From: Slackia heliotrinireducens
Lineage (GTDB): Bacteria > Actinomycetota > Aquicultoria > DYIV01
Reading direction: 5' to 3'
Length of the DNA: 32,521 bases
Assembly (NCBI GenBank): GCA_020723435.1
Contig: DYIV01000001.1
Span: forward strand, 60,272 to 92,792
Positions within the stretch are counted from its first letter, which is position 1; the number at the start of each line of letters is the position of its first letter. Both the position numbers and the translations under genes were made by a program. The notes beneath the pieces are model-generated. The model saw only the letters and a list, made by a program, of their open reading frames with translations, was not told the DNA's origin and made no database searches. Positions 8,024 through 16,692 of the stretch are shown piece after piece.

Positions 8024-9856
8024 CTACCGAGACGACGCCGATCGTTTAGCCGCGCTCGGAAACCTCACCGTCACCGTGGTCCCCTCGCCCGGCCGGCTCT
8101 CAAGTTCGATCTTAGCTCGATGGTTGTCGGCGACGTGCCTGACAATCGAAAGCCCCAGACCGGTCCCGCCGGCGTCGCGCGAACGTGCCCGGTCGACGCG
8201 GTAGAACCGTTCGAAGACCCGCGGCTGGTCTTCCTCGGGAATGCCGATGCCGGTGTCCTTCACGGTCAGCTCAACTTCCTCGGGTGTTGCACGAGTCGAC
8301 ACCTCGACCTTCCCGCCCTCTCGTGTATACGTCAGCGCGTTGTCGATGAGGTTGGCCACGAGCGAGGAGAGCTGGTCGCGATCCCCGTCGATCGGCGGGA
8401 TGCTCTCGCCTGCCGCCACTGTCAGTCTCACACCGGCCTTCTGGGCCCGCGCCGCCAGAGTCTCGGCCACGTCGGCGACGATCCTATCGATCCTTACCGG
8501 CTCGATCGCGCTCACCACGTCGGGCGACTCGTAGCGCGACAGCTCCAGCAGGTCGGCCACGAGCGTCGCCAGCCGTTCTGCTTCCTCCTCGATACTCGAA
8601 GCGAAACGCTGGGCGCTGGCCGGATCGTCGCGCAGGACGCGCAGGAGCGTCTCGGCGCCCAACCTGAGATTGGCGGCAGGCGTCTTCAGCTCGTGTGAGA
8701 CGTTGGCCACGAAGTCCTTCCGCGTCTTCTCGAGCCGCCGCTGCCTGGTCACGTCCCTAAGAACGACGAGCACCCCCGTCAGTGTCCCGCCGTCACACAT
8801 CGGCAACGCCGTTACCTGCACGGCCCGCTCCGACGGCGTGAGAATCTCGGCATCCGCCTGGCCCACCTTGCCGTCCTTGAGCGCCGTCTCAATAGCCGCC
8901 TGCATCCCCGAGCTGACGACGGTCAGCGTCAGCAGCCTGCCGAGCAGGTCCTCACTGGAGCGTCTGAACATCCGTTCGGCGGCGAGATTGACTCGCACCA
9001 CGTTGCCATCGCCATCGAGCAGGACGACGCCGTTGGTCATGTTATCGAGCATCAGGGCGAGCTTCTGCTTCTCTTCGGTCAGTTGCCCCAGATGGGCGGC
9101 AAGCCGGTCGGCCATCTGCTGCAGTGACTCGGAAAGCTCCCCGATCTCGTCGCGTCGATGCATGGCCAGCCTCTGCGACAGATCCCCGTCGGCGATGCGC
9201 CGGGCGGCCTGGGTGATCTGTTGAATCGGGCGAGCCAGCGACCGGGACAAGACCACCCCCGCAGCCAGCGCGATCAGAAGCACGGCAAAGGCCGCGGTTG
9301 CGGCCGTGTCCCGAATCGTCGCCAGGGATCGCTCGAGGTGTGTGAGGGGCACGGCGAGGCGCGTCACCGTCAGCCGGCCGGCGGGGTCCTTCGATGAGAC
9401 GGCCACGTAGAGAAAGCGCACTCCGATCGTCCGGCTGACGCGAACGTCACTGCCCGTGCCGGATTTCAGCGCTTGGCGGACCTCCGGACGACCGCGATGA
9501 TTCTCCATCGAGCTCGCTTGGCTCTGCGAGTCGAAGAGGACCGTGCCGTCGGCCGCTATCAACGTGATGCGCCTCTGGGTTCGGCGCGCCAGAGCGCGCA
9601 GATCGGCTTGCGACGCCCTACCCGGCGCTACGGCCCCGCCCGGCGAGACGGCCCCACCCGGCGAGACGGCCCCACCCGCGCCGCCCTCGAGCTCGTCGAC
9701 GAGTCTCGCCACCATCCTCGACTCCGCCGCGAGATCGGCTCGCAGGCTCTCGATAAAGTACCGCTCCACAACGCCCAGCGTGACCAGAACGATCGCCAGT
9801 ACCGTCGCGACGGCGACGGCCGCGTAGCCGAGCAGAATCCTACTCCGAATGCTCAT
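8024..9856 (-). CDS. phoR: PhoR-type sensor histidine kinase (TM, HAMP, PAS, HisKA, HATPase_c)
   Basis: FVANVSHELKTPAANLRLGAETLL H-box, LVANLIDNALTYT N-box, VKDTGIGIPEED and GGTGLGLSIVRHV; partner of the adjacent OmpR-type regulator and next to pst genes. ORF open to 9931; preferred start MSIRSRILLGY at 9856. Confidence 0.88.
   Translation of the reverse strand: MSIRSRILLGYAAVAVATVLAIVLVTLGVVERYFIESLRADLAAESRMVARLVDELEGGAGGAVSPGGAVSPGGAVAPGRASQADLRALARRTQRRITLIAADGTVLFDSQSQASSMENHRGRPEVRQALKSGTGSDVRVSRTIGVRFLYVAVSSKDPAGRLTVTRLAVPLTHLERSLATIRDTAATAAFAVLLIALAAGVVLSRSLARPIQQITQAARRIADGDLSQRLAMHRRDEIGELSESLQQMADRLAAHLGQLTEEKQKLALMLDNMTNGVVLLDGDGNVVRVNLAAERMFRRSSEDLLGRLLTLTVVSSGMQAAIETALKDGKVGQADAEILTPSERAVQVTALPMCDGGTLTGVLVVLRDVTRQRRLEKTRKDFVANVSHELKTPAANLRLGAETLLRVLRDDPASAQRFASSIEEEAERLATLVADLLELSRYESPDVVSAIEPVRIDRIVADVAETLAARAQKAGVRLTVAAGESIPPIDGDRDQLSSLVANLIDNALTYTREGGKVEVSTRATPEEVELTVKDTGIGIPEEDQPRVFERFYRVDRARSRDAGGTGLGLSIVRHVADNHRAKIELESRPGEGTTVTVRFPSAAKRSASSR
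9630..9683 (-). repeat. Three tandem 18-bp units encoding GAVSPG-type repeats in the extracytoplasmic part of the kinase
   Basis: acggccccgcccggcgag / acggccccacccggcgag / acggccccacccgcgccg read directly. Confidence 0.9.
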
Positions 9857-10544
9857 GCTTGGCCTCCGGTCGGAACTGATACCCGAGCCCCACCACCGTG
9901 TGGATATAGCGGTAGGAGGATTCACTCTCAATCTTCGTGCGCAGCTTCCAGACGTGGCTGTCGATTGTCCGGCTCGAACCGACGAAATCGTAGCCCCACA
10001 CCTTGTCGGAGAGCACTCGGCGGTCGAAGACGTCCTCCGGATGACTGGCGAGCAGGACCAACAGCTGGAACTCTTTGACCGTCAACCGCACCGGCCTGTC
10101 CGCCACCGTCACGGCGAAGCGGGACGGGTCGACGCGCAGATCTCCGATCTCGATGACGGCCGATTCCCGAATCGCTTCCACCTTCGCCCGCTTCAGATTG
10201 GCGCGGATCCTAGCCAGGAGCTCCTTCATGCTAAACGGCTTGGTCAGGTAGTCGTCGGCGCCGAGCGAAAAGCCTCGCAGCTTGTCCTCTTCGCTGCCGA
10301 GAGCCGTCACCATGATGATGGGCACGTCCTGGTTCGTCTTGCGGACCTCGTCGCAGAGACGAAAGCCGTCGATCTCGGGCAGCAGGACGTCGAGCAGGAT
10401 GAGATCGGGCCGCTCGGCCGCGCAGGCCTTCAAGCCTTCGTCGCCCGTCGCCGCCGTCACAACCCCGAAACCGGCGGCGCGCAGATTGTACTCGACCGTC
10501 TCGCGCAGCACTCTGTCGTCTTCCACTACCAGTATCTTTGCCAC
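9840..10544 (-). CDS. phoB: PhoB/PhoP-type OmpR-family response regulator
   Basis: KILVVEDDRVLRETVEYNL, LILLDVLLPEIDGF, ADDYLTKPFSMKELLARI, winged-helix C-terminus VWGYDFVGSSRTIDSHVWKLRTKIE. Confidence 0.92.
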   Translation of the reverse strand: MAKILVVEDDRVLRETVEYNLRAAGFGVVTAATGDEGLKACAAERPDLILLDVLLPEIDGFRLCDEVRKTNQDVPIIMVTALGSEEDKLRGFSLGADDYLTKPFSMKELLARIRANLKRAKVEAIRESAVIEIGDLRVDPSRFAVTVADRPVRLTVKEFQLLVLLASHPEDVFDRRVLSDKVWGYDFVGSSRTIDSHVWKLRTKIESESSYRYIHTVVGLGYQFRPEAKHEHSE

Positions 10545-10653
10545 GGACCTCCCCTATCTCCCGCGACCCCGCCAACCCCGCCGCGTCTTGCTCCGGCTAG
10601 CTCGGCGCGCGTCCCGCCCAGTATGTCACCCCACCCGTTCCATTCCAATCCGC

Positions 10654-10697
10654 GTGACACGGATTTGACACCTTCTTGACCTGACCGTGACCACACC
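10654..10697 (+). promoter_or_regulatory. Pho-box-like array: four contiguous 11-bp units
   Basis: GTGACACGGAT / TTGACACCTTC / TTGACCTGACC / GTGACCACACC, (T/G)TGAC every 11 bp, between divergent phoB and pstS. Confidence 0.7.
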
Positions 10698-10771
10698 GAT
10701 ACCGCGAGTTGATAGCTTGGCGACAAGGAAGGCCGAATCGCGTTGGAGGAGGAGCGTTGAGAGAGAAGAGG

Positions 10772-11641
10772 ATGAAGGAGGGCACCGTGAGGAGAAGCGC
10801 ACTTGTCGTTGTCATACTGGCCGCCGTGGTGGCGGTCCTGGTTGCGCTGGCGGGCTGCGGCAAACAGCCGGCCGACCAAGGCGCGAGCGAAACCGGGGAT
10901 CAGAGTCTGTCGGGCAAGATCATGATCGGCGGATCGACGACCGTGCTCCCGATCGCGCAGGCGGCCGCGGAGCAGTTCATGGCCGCCAATCCCCAAGTTC
11001 GAGTTGAGGTTCAGGGAACCGGCTCGAGCGAAGGCATCAAGGGCGTCTCGGAGGGCGTACTCAACATCGGAGACTCCTCCAGGGAGCTCAAACCGGAAGA
11101 GAGCAAGCTGGATTTGGTCGATCACAAGATCGCCATCGACGCGCTGGCGCTCGTCGTCAATCCCGACAACAAGGTCACCAATCTGACGAAGAAGCAGGTT
11201 GTCGACATCCTCACCGGCAAGATCACCAACTGGAAGGACGTCGGTGGCGCCGACGAGGACATCGTCGTCGTGGGCCGCGATGAGGCGTCAGGCACCAGGG
11301 AGTTCGTTCAGAAGGACATTATTGGAGAGGACGCCAAGTTCGCAGCCGACGCACTAGCGCTTCCCGGCGCCGGCCAGGTCAAGGCGACAGTCGCCAAGAC
11401 CCCTGCGGGGATCGGCTACGTCGGACTGGGCGCGGTCGACGACAGCGTTAAAGCGCTGAAGGTCGAAGGCGTCGCGCCCAGCGAGGCGACGGTGAAAGGC
11501 GACACCTACGCCTACCACAGATACCTCCACATGTTCACCAAGGGCGAGCCCACCGATCCCACCAAGGCCTTCCTCGACTTCGTGCTGGGCGAGAAGTTCC
11601 AGACGGAGACGGTGGCCAGCGAGTTCGTCCCGGTGAAGTAG
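10772..11641 (+). CDS. pstS: Phosphate ABC transporter substrate-binding lipoprotein
   Basis: Signal/lipobox VALAGCGKQ; IMIGGSTTVLPIAQAAAEQFM, TGSSEGIKGVSEGVLNIGDSSRELK, GRDEASGTREFV. Confidence 0.95.
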   Translation: MKEGTVRRSALVVVILAAVVAVLVALAGCGKQPADQGASETGDQSLSGKIMIGGSTTVLPIAQAAAEQFMAANPQVRVEVQGTGSSEGIKGVSEGVLNIGDSSRELKPEESKLDLVDHKIAIDALALVVNPDNKVTNLTKKQVVDILTGKITNWKDVGGADEDIVVVGRDEASGTREFVQKDIIGEDAKFAADALALPGAGQVKATVAKTPAGIGYVGLGAVDDSVKALKVEGVAPSEATVKGDTYAYHRYLHMFTKGEPTDPTKAFLDFVLGEKFQTETVASEFVPVK

Positions 11642-11642
11642 T

Positions 11643-12509
11643 GTGAGGCGACGGCGCGAGAAATACTATACCTGGCTCGTGGCGGCTGCGGCCGCCACTG
11701 CCGTTGTCGGAGTCGCACTGATCTTCGCGTTCGTGCTCCAAACCGCATGGCCGGTTCTGACGCGCGTCGGTATCGCGCAGTTCATCTTCGGAGACACCTG
11801 GTATCCCACACGCGGCCGGTTCGGACTCCTGCCGCTCGTCGCGGGCAGCGCCGCGCTGCTTCTCGGAGCGCTGCTTCTCGGAGCGCCCGCCGGCGTCATG
11901 ACGGCGATCTTCCTCTCGGAATACTGTCCCAAGAGGCTGGCGTCGCTGCTTCGGCCGGCGATCGACCTGCTCGCGGGCATCCCATCTGTCATCTACGGCT
12001 TCTTCGGTCTGATCAGTATCGTGCCGATCGTGCGGTCGGTCTTCGGCGGAGCGGGCTTCGGCCCCGTGGCAGGCTCACTCATCCTCGCCGTCATGATCCT
12101 TCCAACGATCACAAGCGTCTCTCGCGACGCGCTGGAAGCCGTTCCCCGCGACTACCGCCTGGGCGGACTGGCGCTCGGAGCGACGCAGTGGAGAACGGTC
12201 TACGACGTGGTCGTTCCGTCGGCTTGGTCGGGGATCGTGACCTCAGTGGTCCTCGGCGTCGGCAGAGCCGTAGGTGAGACGATGGCGGTGTTGATGGTCA
12301 TCGGCAACGCGCCGCGCTTCCCCCGAGCGGCCGGACAGCCAATCTCGGCTCTGACCAGTCAGGTCGCCCTCGACATGGCATATGCGTCGGGAGATCACCG
12401 CACGGCGCTCTTCGGCATCGCGGCCCTGCTGCTCTTCATCACCATGGGACTCGTCGGCGTGGGACGCTTGACGGTGAGACGCCAGGCGCGCCAAGGGAGG
12501 CGCCGGTGA
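11643..12509 (+). CDS. pstC: Phosphate ABC transporter permease
   Basis: Hydrophobic permease; LAGIPSVIYGFFGL, VILPTITSVSRDALEAVPRDYRLGGLALGATQWRT, GVGRAVGETMAV. Confidence 0.95.
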   Translation: MRRRREKYYTWLVAAAAATAVVGVALIFAFVLQTAWPVLTRVGIAQFIFGDTWYPTRGRFGLLPLVAGSAALLLGALLLGAPAGVMTAIFLSEYCPKRLASLLRPAIDLLAGIPSVIYGFFGLISIVPIVRSVFGGAGFGPVAGSLILAVMILPTITSVSRDALEAVPRDYRLGGLALGATQWRTVYDVVVPSAWSGIVTSVVLGVGRAVGETMAVLMVIGNAPRFPRAAGQPISALTSQVALDMAYASGDHRTALFGIAALLLFITMGLVGVGRLTVRRQARQGRRR

Positions 12510-13336
12510 CGCGCAGAGTCGCCGACTGGACGGCGCGTGCGGCGGCCTGGGCCGTCGCTGGAGCCTCAATCGCCGTACTGCTCGTGATCATCGGACAGAT
12601 CGTCATCCGTGGCCTACCCGGCTTCCGCCTCTCGTTTCTCGTCACCGCGCCGCACGGCATCAAGATGGAGGGCGGTGTCTTCCCGATGATCGTCGCCTCC
12701 TCGTTCTTGACCCTTCTCACCTTGCTCATCGTCGGGCCGGTCGGTATCGGCGCCGCCGTCTACCTCGCTGAGTTTGCCGGCGACAACCGCCTCACTCGGC
12801 TGGTACGCTTCGCCGCCGACACCCTCGCCGGCGTGCCTTCGATCGTCTTCGGCCTCTTCGGCCTGGCCTTCTTCGTCTACTTCCTGCAGATGGGGTACTC
12901 GATACTCGCCGGCGCGCTCACCCTCTCAATGATGGTGTTGCCCACCATGCTTCGCGTCAGCGAGGAGGCGATCCGCGCGGTGCCGGCGAGCTACCGGGAG
13001 GGCAGCCTCGGGCTTGGCGCGACCAGGTGGCAGACCACCCTGCGAGTCGTCCTTCCCGCGGCGATGCCGGCGATGGCCACGGCGCTCATACTCTCGGTCG
13101 GCCGGGCCTTCGGCGAGACGGCCGCCGTACTCTACACGGCCGGCATGACCCCGTCCACGCCACTGCTTCCGCTGGAGGGCGGTCGCACCCTCACGGTCCA
13201 CCTGTACCTCCTTGCGACGACGGGTTACATCGATCCCGCGTACCGCGTGGCGCTGGTGCTTCTGGCCGTCATCCTTTCATTCAACCTCCTGGCCGGCTGG
13301 CTGATGGCCAGGTTCCGCAGGAGGTTCGTCGCGTGA
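12506..13336 (+). CDS. pstA: Phosphate ABC transporter permease
   Basis: [68 protein letters not shown]. Confidence 0.95.
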   Translation: MTRRVADWTARAAAWAVAGASIAVLLVIIGQIVIRGLPGFRLSFLVTAPHGIKMEGGVFPMIVASSFLTLLTLLIVGPVGIGAAVYLAEFAGDNRLTRLVRFAADTLAGVPSIVFGLFGLAFFVYFLQMGYSILAGALTLSMMVLPTMLRVSEEAIRAVPASYREGSLGLGATRWQTTLRVVLPAAMPAMATALILSVGRAFGETAAVLYTAGMTPSTPLLPLEGGRTLTVHLYLLATTGYIDPAYRVALVLLAVILSFNLLAGWLMARFRRRFVA

Positions 13337-14109
13337 GCGAATACGCTATCGAGCTGAGAAACGTGAGTGTCGCCTACGGCGACTGTCAGTGCCTGGCGGA
13401 CGTATCGCTCGCCATCCCCATAAACAGCGTAGTCGCTCTGATCGGACCTTCCGGCTGCGGAAAGTCCACGCTCATTCGCAGCATGAACCGCACGAACGAG
13501 CTGGTGGCTAAGACGGTCACGACGGGAGAGGTCAACTTCGGCGGACGCGACGTCTACGGTTCGCGCATGGACCTGCGCGAGCTCAGAGAGCGGATCGGCA
13601 TGGTCTTCCAGCGGCCGAACCCCTTTCCCAAGAGCATCTTCGACAACGTCGCCTGGGGCCTGCGATCGAATGGAATCCGCGGCAGAAAGCGTCTCGAAGA
13701 AGCGGTGGAGCGGAGCCTGAGAGCCGCCGCCTTGTGGGATGCGGTCAGCTCCAAGCTCGATCAGCCGGCGCTTGGTCTGTCCGGCGGCCAGCAGCAGCGC
13801 CTCTGCATCGCCCGAGCGCTCGCTGTGGAGCCGGAGATACTGCTGATGGACGAGCCCTGCTCGGCGCTGGACCCGATCGCCACGCAGCGCATCGAGGATC
13901 TGATCGATGAGTTGAAGGAGCGCTACACCATCGTCATCGTCACGCACAACATGCAGCAGGCCGCTCGCATCGCTGACTTCACGGCGTTTCTCATGGCCGA
14001 GCAACCGCACGAGCCCTCGAGGATCGTCGAGTTCGGCCGGAGCGTCGAGATCTTCACGCGACCGGGCGATGAGAGAACCGAGGCATACGTAACGGGTCGC
14101 TTCGGGTAG
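13333..14109 (+). CDS. pstB: Phosphate ABC transporter ATP-binding protein
   Basis: From GTG 13333: Walker [57 protein letters not shown]. The listed ORF start at 13027 is too long. Confidence 0.95.
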   Translation: MSEYAIELRNVSVAYGDCQCLADVSLAIPINSVVALIGPSGCGKSTLIRSMNRTNELVAKTVTTGEVNFGGRDVYGSRMDLRELRERIGMVFQRPNPFPKSIFDNVAWGLRSNGIRGRKRLEEAVERSLRAAALWDAVSSKLDQPALGLSGGQQQRLCIARALAVEPEILLMDEPCSALDPIATQRIEDLIDELKERYTIVIVTHNMQQAARIADFTAFLMAEQPHEPSRIVEFGRSVEIFTRPGDERTEAYVTGRFG

Positions 14110-14149
14110 CCGCCCACGGCACGAAGCGCCCCGCCCCACATGGCCGCTC

Positions 14150-15349
14150 CTACTCCAACGTGATCCTGTAGATCATCCCGGCGAAATCGTCGGTCACGTA
14201 GAGCGCCCCGTCTTGTCCGAATACTACGTCGACCGGCCGACCGGAGGCGCGACCGCCATCCAGCCAGCCGGTGACCAGATCGTGCTGGGAGAGGACCTTC
14301 GTGCCCTCAACGACAAGACGCACGAGCTTGTAGCCGGTGGGTTCCGAGCGATTCCACGACCCGTGAAAGGCCACGATCAGATTGCCCTGCCACGCCTTCG
14401 GCCACCTCGGGTCCCGCACGAAGGCCAGACCGAGCGGAGCCGAATGCGCCTGGCAGCCCCAGACCGGGGCGATCGTCTTGCTTCATATTCGCCTGGTACC
14501 GCCGAATGGATCGGGGATGCGGTCGCCGTAGCAGTACGGCCAGCCATAGTCCCCTCCATCGGTGATGATGTTGAGCTCGTCCGGGGGTGTGTCATCGCCG
14601 AGCAGGTCACGCCCCATGTCATTGCCCCATATCCGTTCCTGACGGTCGAAGGTGAAGAAGACGGTGTTGCGCAGTCCCTTCGCGTAGACGCGCAGGTTCT
14701 TCCCATCGGCGTCACAGACGAGCATCGCCGCGCGGTGTTTGTCGCTCTCGACGCCGACGTTCATCGACGATCCTACGGTCATGTAGAGCCGGGCTTTGCT
14801 GTCGAATCGCACCGTCCTGGTCACGTGGCCGCCACCGGACGGCAGGTCGACTACCTTGGCCGGACTCGAGAGCGTGATCTTGAGGGGATCGTAGATGTAG
14901 CGGCTCACGCTGTCCGTCTCGGCGACGTAGAGCTCGGCCGGCATGGCGCCGGGCCGAAACGTAAGCCCGTGAGGAACGTCGAGGTTGTCGGCGAGGACCT
15001 TCCTGCTCTCCGCGACGCCGTCTCGGTTCTCATCTCGCAGGGCCGTGACGCGCCCTGCGTCCCTTTCGCTGACCAGCAGCGTGCCCCGATAGTCGAAGAG
15101 CATTACGCGAGGACCGTCGAGGTCTCTGGCAAAGACTCGCACCTTTAGGCCGCCGGCCGCATCGAGAGGAAGCGCGGTCTGCGACGACGGCACGGAGCGC
15201 AGGGGCCGAGCGGGCAAAACAAGCGGCTGGACTCCCCGGCCGAAGCGCCACCACACCGCGACGACCGCGGCGCAGCATGACAGGACCACGGCGCCGGCGA
15301 CCACCGCCATCACACGCCACGGACTCCTACGGTCGGCCGTGCGAATCAC
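14150..15349 (-). CDS. PQQ-dependent sugar dehydrogenase-like (sorbosone/glucose dehydrogenase family) membrane-anchored protein; candidate selenoprotein with in-frame TGA at 14483-14485
   Basis: ORFs 14483-15349 and 14150-14419 are in the same frame (offset 930 nt). Read-through gives ...GDYGWPYCYGDRIPDPFGGTRRI-U-SKTIAPVWGCQAHSAPLGLAFVRDPRWPKAWQGNLIVAFHGSWNRSEPTGYKLV..., a continuous family sequence. N-terminal TM segment. SECIS-like hairpin after the TGA. Confidence 0.82.
14456..14470 (-). promoter_or_regulatory. Candidate bacterial SECIS apical stem-loop (sugar dehydrogenase gene)
   Basis: mRNA: UGA-AGCAAGACGAUC-GCCCC-GGUCU-GGGGC; 5-bp perfect stem, loop GGUCU starting 17 nt after UGA. 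Confidence 0.75.
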
Positions 15350-15447
15350 TCCCCGTCATCTCGCGGGCTACACCGCATGCCTGGAAGCACGCCGTGTAGC
15401 ATATGTGCCCGGAAGGCGGCGACAGCCACCAAAAGAGCGTCTGTGCG

Positions 15448-16263
15448 CTAAGGTTTCACGGCCGATACCTTGACGCTGACGACGGACGCCGCGGCGGTGC
15501 CAATATCATCCTTCGTCAAGCCGAGCGGCTCGAGCGTCCCCGCGTCGAACGCGTCGCCGATCATCTCGGCCGCGAGTATTTCCTCGATGACTTCGACCTT
15601 GTCAAAGCCCGCCGCGCGTATCGACGAGAGATAGTCGTCTTTGAGCAAGGCTCCGGCGATGCAGCCGGTATAGGCCGTCACGGACTCCGCTATCTTCTCG
15701 GGCAGCGGCGCCAGCAAAACGATGTCCGACACGGCGAGTCTGCCGCCGGGCGCCAGAGCCCGGTACGCTTCGCCAAAGGCGCGGCTCTTGTCTGGAACAA
15801 GATTGATGACGCAGTTCGATATGACGACGTTCACCTCACCGTCGGCGACGGGAAGATGCTCCAGCTCGCCGAGGCGGAACTCGATGTTGTCGCGCTTGCT
15901 CTTGCTCGCGTTGGCGCGCGCCTTGTCCAGCATCTCCGGCGTCATGTCGACGCCTATCACGCGACCTGAGGGCCCGACTCTGCCCGCGGCGATGAAGCAG
16001 TCGATCCCGGCGCCCGAACCAAGGTCGAGAACGGTCTCCCCCTCTTGGAGCGACGAGATCGCAACTGGATTGCCGCAGCCCAGACCGAGGTTGGCGCCCT
16101 CCGGCAGCGCGGCCAGATCCTCCTCGCTGTAGCCGAGCTTGAGGCTCTGCTCGCGTTCCGCTCCCGGCCGGCAGCACGAGGACGGCCCGCAGCACGAGCC
16201 CGACTTCACCGCCACCTGCGCGTAGTTGTCTCTCACCGAACGTCTGATGTCGTGATCGTCCAT
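15448..16263 (-). CDS. arsM: Arsenite S-adenosylmethyltransferase
   Basis: GLGCGNPVAISSLQEGETVLDLGSGAGIDCFIAA, VIGVDMTPEMLDKARANA, VISNCVINLVPDK, YTGCIAGAL; Cys-rich N-terminus GSCCGPSSCC. Confidence 0.93.
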   Translation of the reverse strand: MDDHDIRRSVRDNYAQVAVKSGSCCGPSSCCRPGAEREQSLKLGYSEEDLAALPEGANLGLGCGNPVAISSLQEGETVLDLGSGAGIDCFIAAGRVGPSGRVIGVDMTPEMLDKARANASKSKRDNIEFRLGELEHLPVADGEVNVVISNCVINLVPDKSRAFGEAYRALAPGGRLAVSDIVLLAPLPEKIAESVTAYTGCIAGALLKDDYLSSIRAAGFDKVEVIEEILAAEMIGDAFDAGTLEPLGLTKDDIGTAAASVVSVKVSAVKP

Positions 16264-16274
16264 TACCTCTCCTC

Positions 16275-16568
16275 CTAGTCCTTGAAGGCTTCCGTCATTA
16301 CCGGGCCGAGCATACCCTTCACCATCCGCGCCAGATCCTCGACCCTGATGAGAGCGATGCAGCAGACGGCTTCGCCCTGTCGCATGCTCACGGCCGCAAG
16401 CTTGTCCCCCGCCTTGATGCCCGCCTTGTCCCTCAGTTCCTTCGGCAACACCATCTGGCCGCGCTCGTCAACGCTGACGATCCCCTCGATGTTGCAGCAC
16501 GACGCCGCAGCCTCGCCGCAGCAGCCCTGCGCCTCGTCTTCTGATGCCACGCCGGTCACCTCCAACAC
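16275..16568 (-). CDS. AbrB/SpoVT-domain protein of the HgcAB-associated type
   Basis: Cys-rich N-terminus GCCGEAAASCC followed by SVDERGQMVLPKELRDKAGIKAGDKLAAVSM; upstream of arsM. A GTG at 16550 behind GGAGG is an alternative start. Confidence 0.75.
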   Translation of the reverse strand: MLEVTGVASEDEAQGCCGEAAASCCNIEGIVSVDERGQMVLPKELRDKAGIKAGDKLAAVSMRQGEAVCCIALIRVEDLARMVKGMLGPVMTEAFKD

Positions 16569-16569
16569 A

Positions 16570-16605
16570 TCTGACTTCTCTGATGGCTCTGATAGGTCTG
16601 CATCT
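16570..16605. repeat. Four phased 9-bp TCTG(A) direct repeats upstream of the AbrB-arsM pair
   Basis: TCTGACTTC TCTGATGGC TCTGATAGG TCTGCATCT read directly. Confidence 0.6.
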
Positions 16606-16692
16606 TACGCACCCGGCTGGCGGGTGTCAAGGAGATCTTGCTTCGCGGCATGAGGATTTACGGTATGAAGGACGGCTCCGGCGCTGAAAGGT

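Noticed and set aside
11853-11882. 15-bp tandem duplication in pstC (GCGCTGCTTCTCGGA x2)
   Set aside because: In-frame LLLGA duplication in a transmembrane helix; plausible neutral low-complexity, no further signal.
14420-14485. Sugar dehydrogenase as a frameshifted or decayed pseudogene
   Set aside because: No frame change is needed: both halves are in the same frame with one TGA only, family motifs are intact on both sides, and a SECIS-like hairpin is present. A simple nonsense mutation remains possible until selABCD and orthologs are checked.
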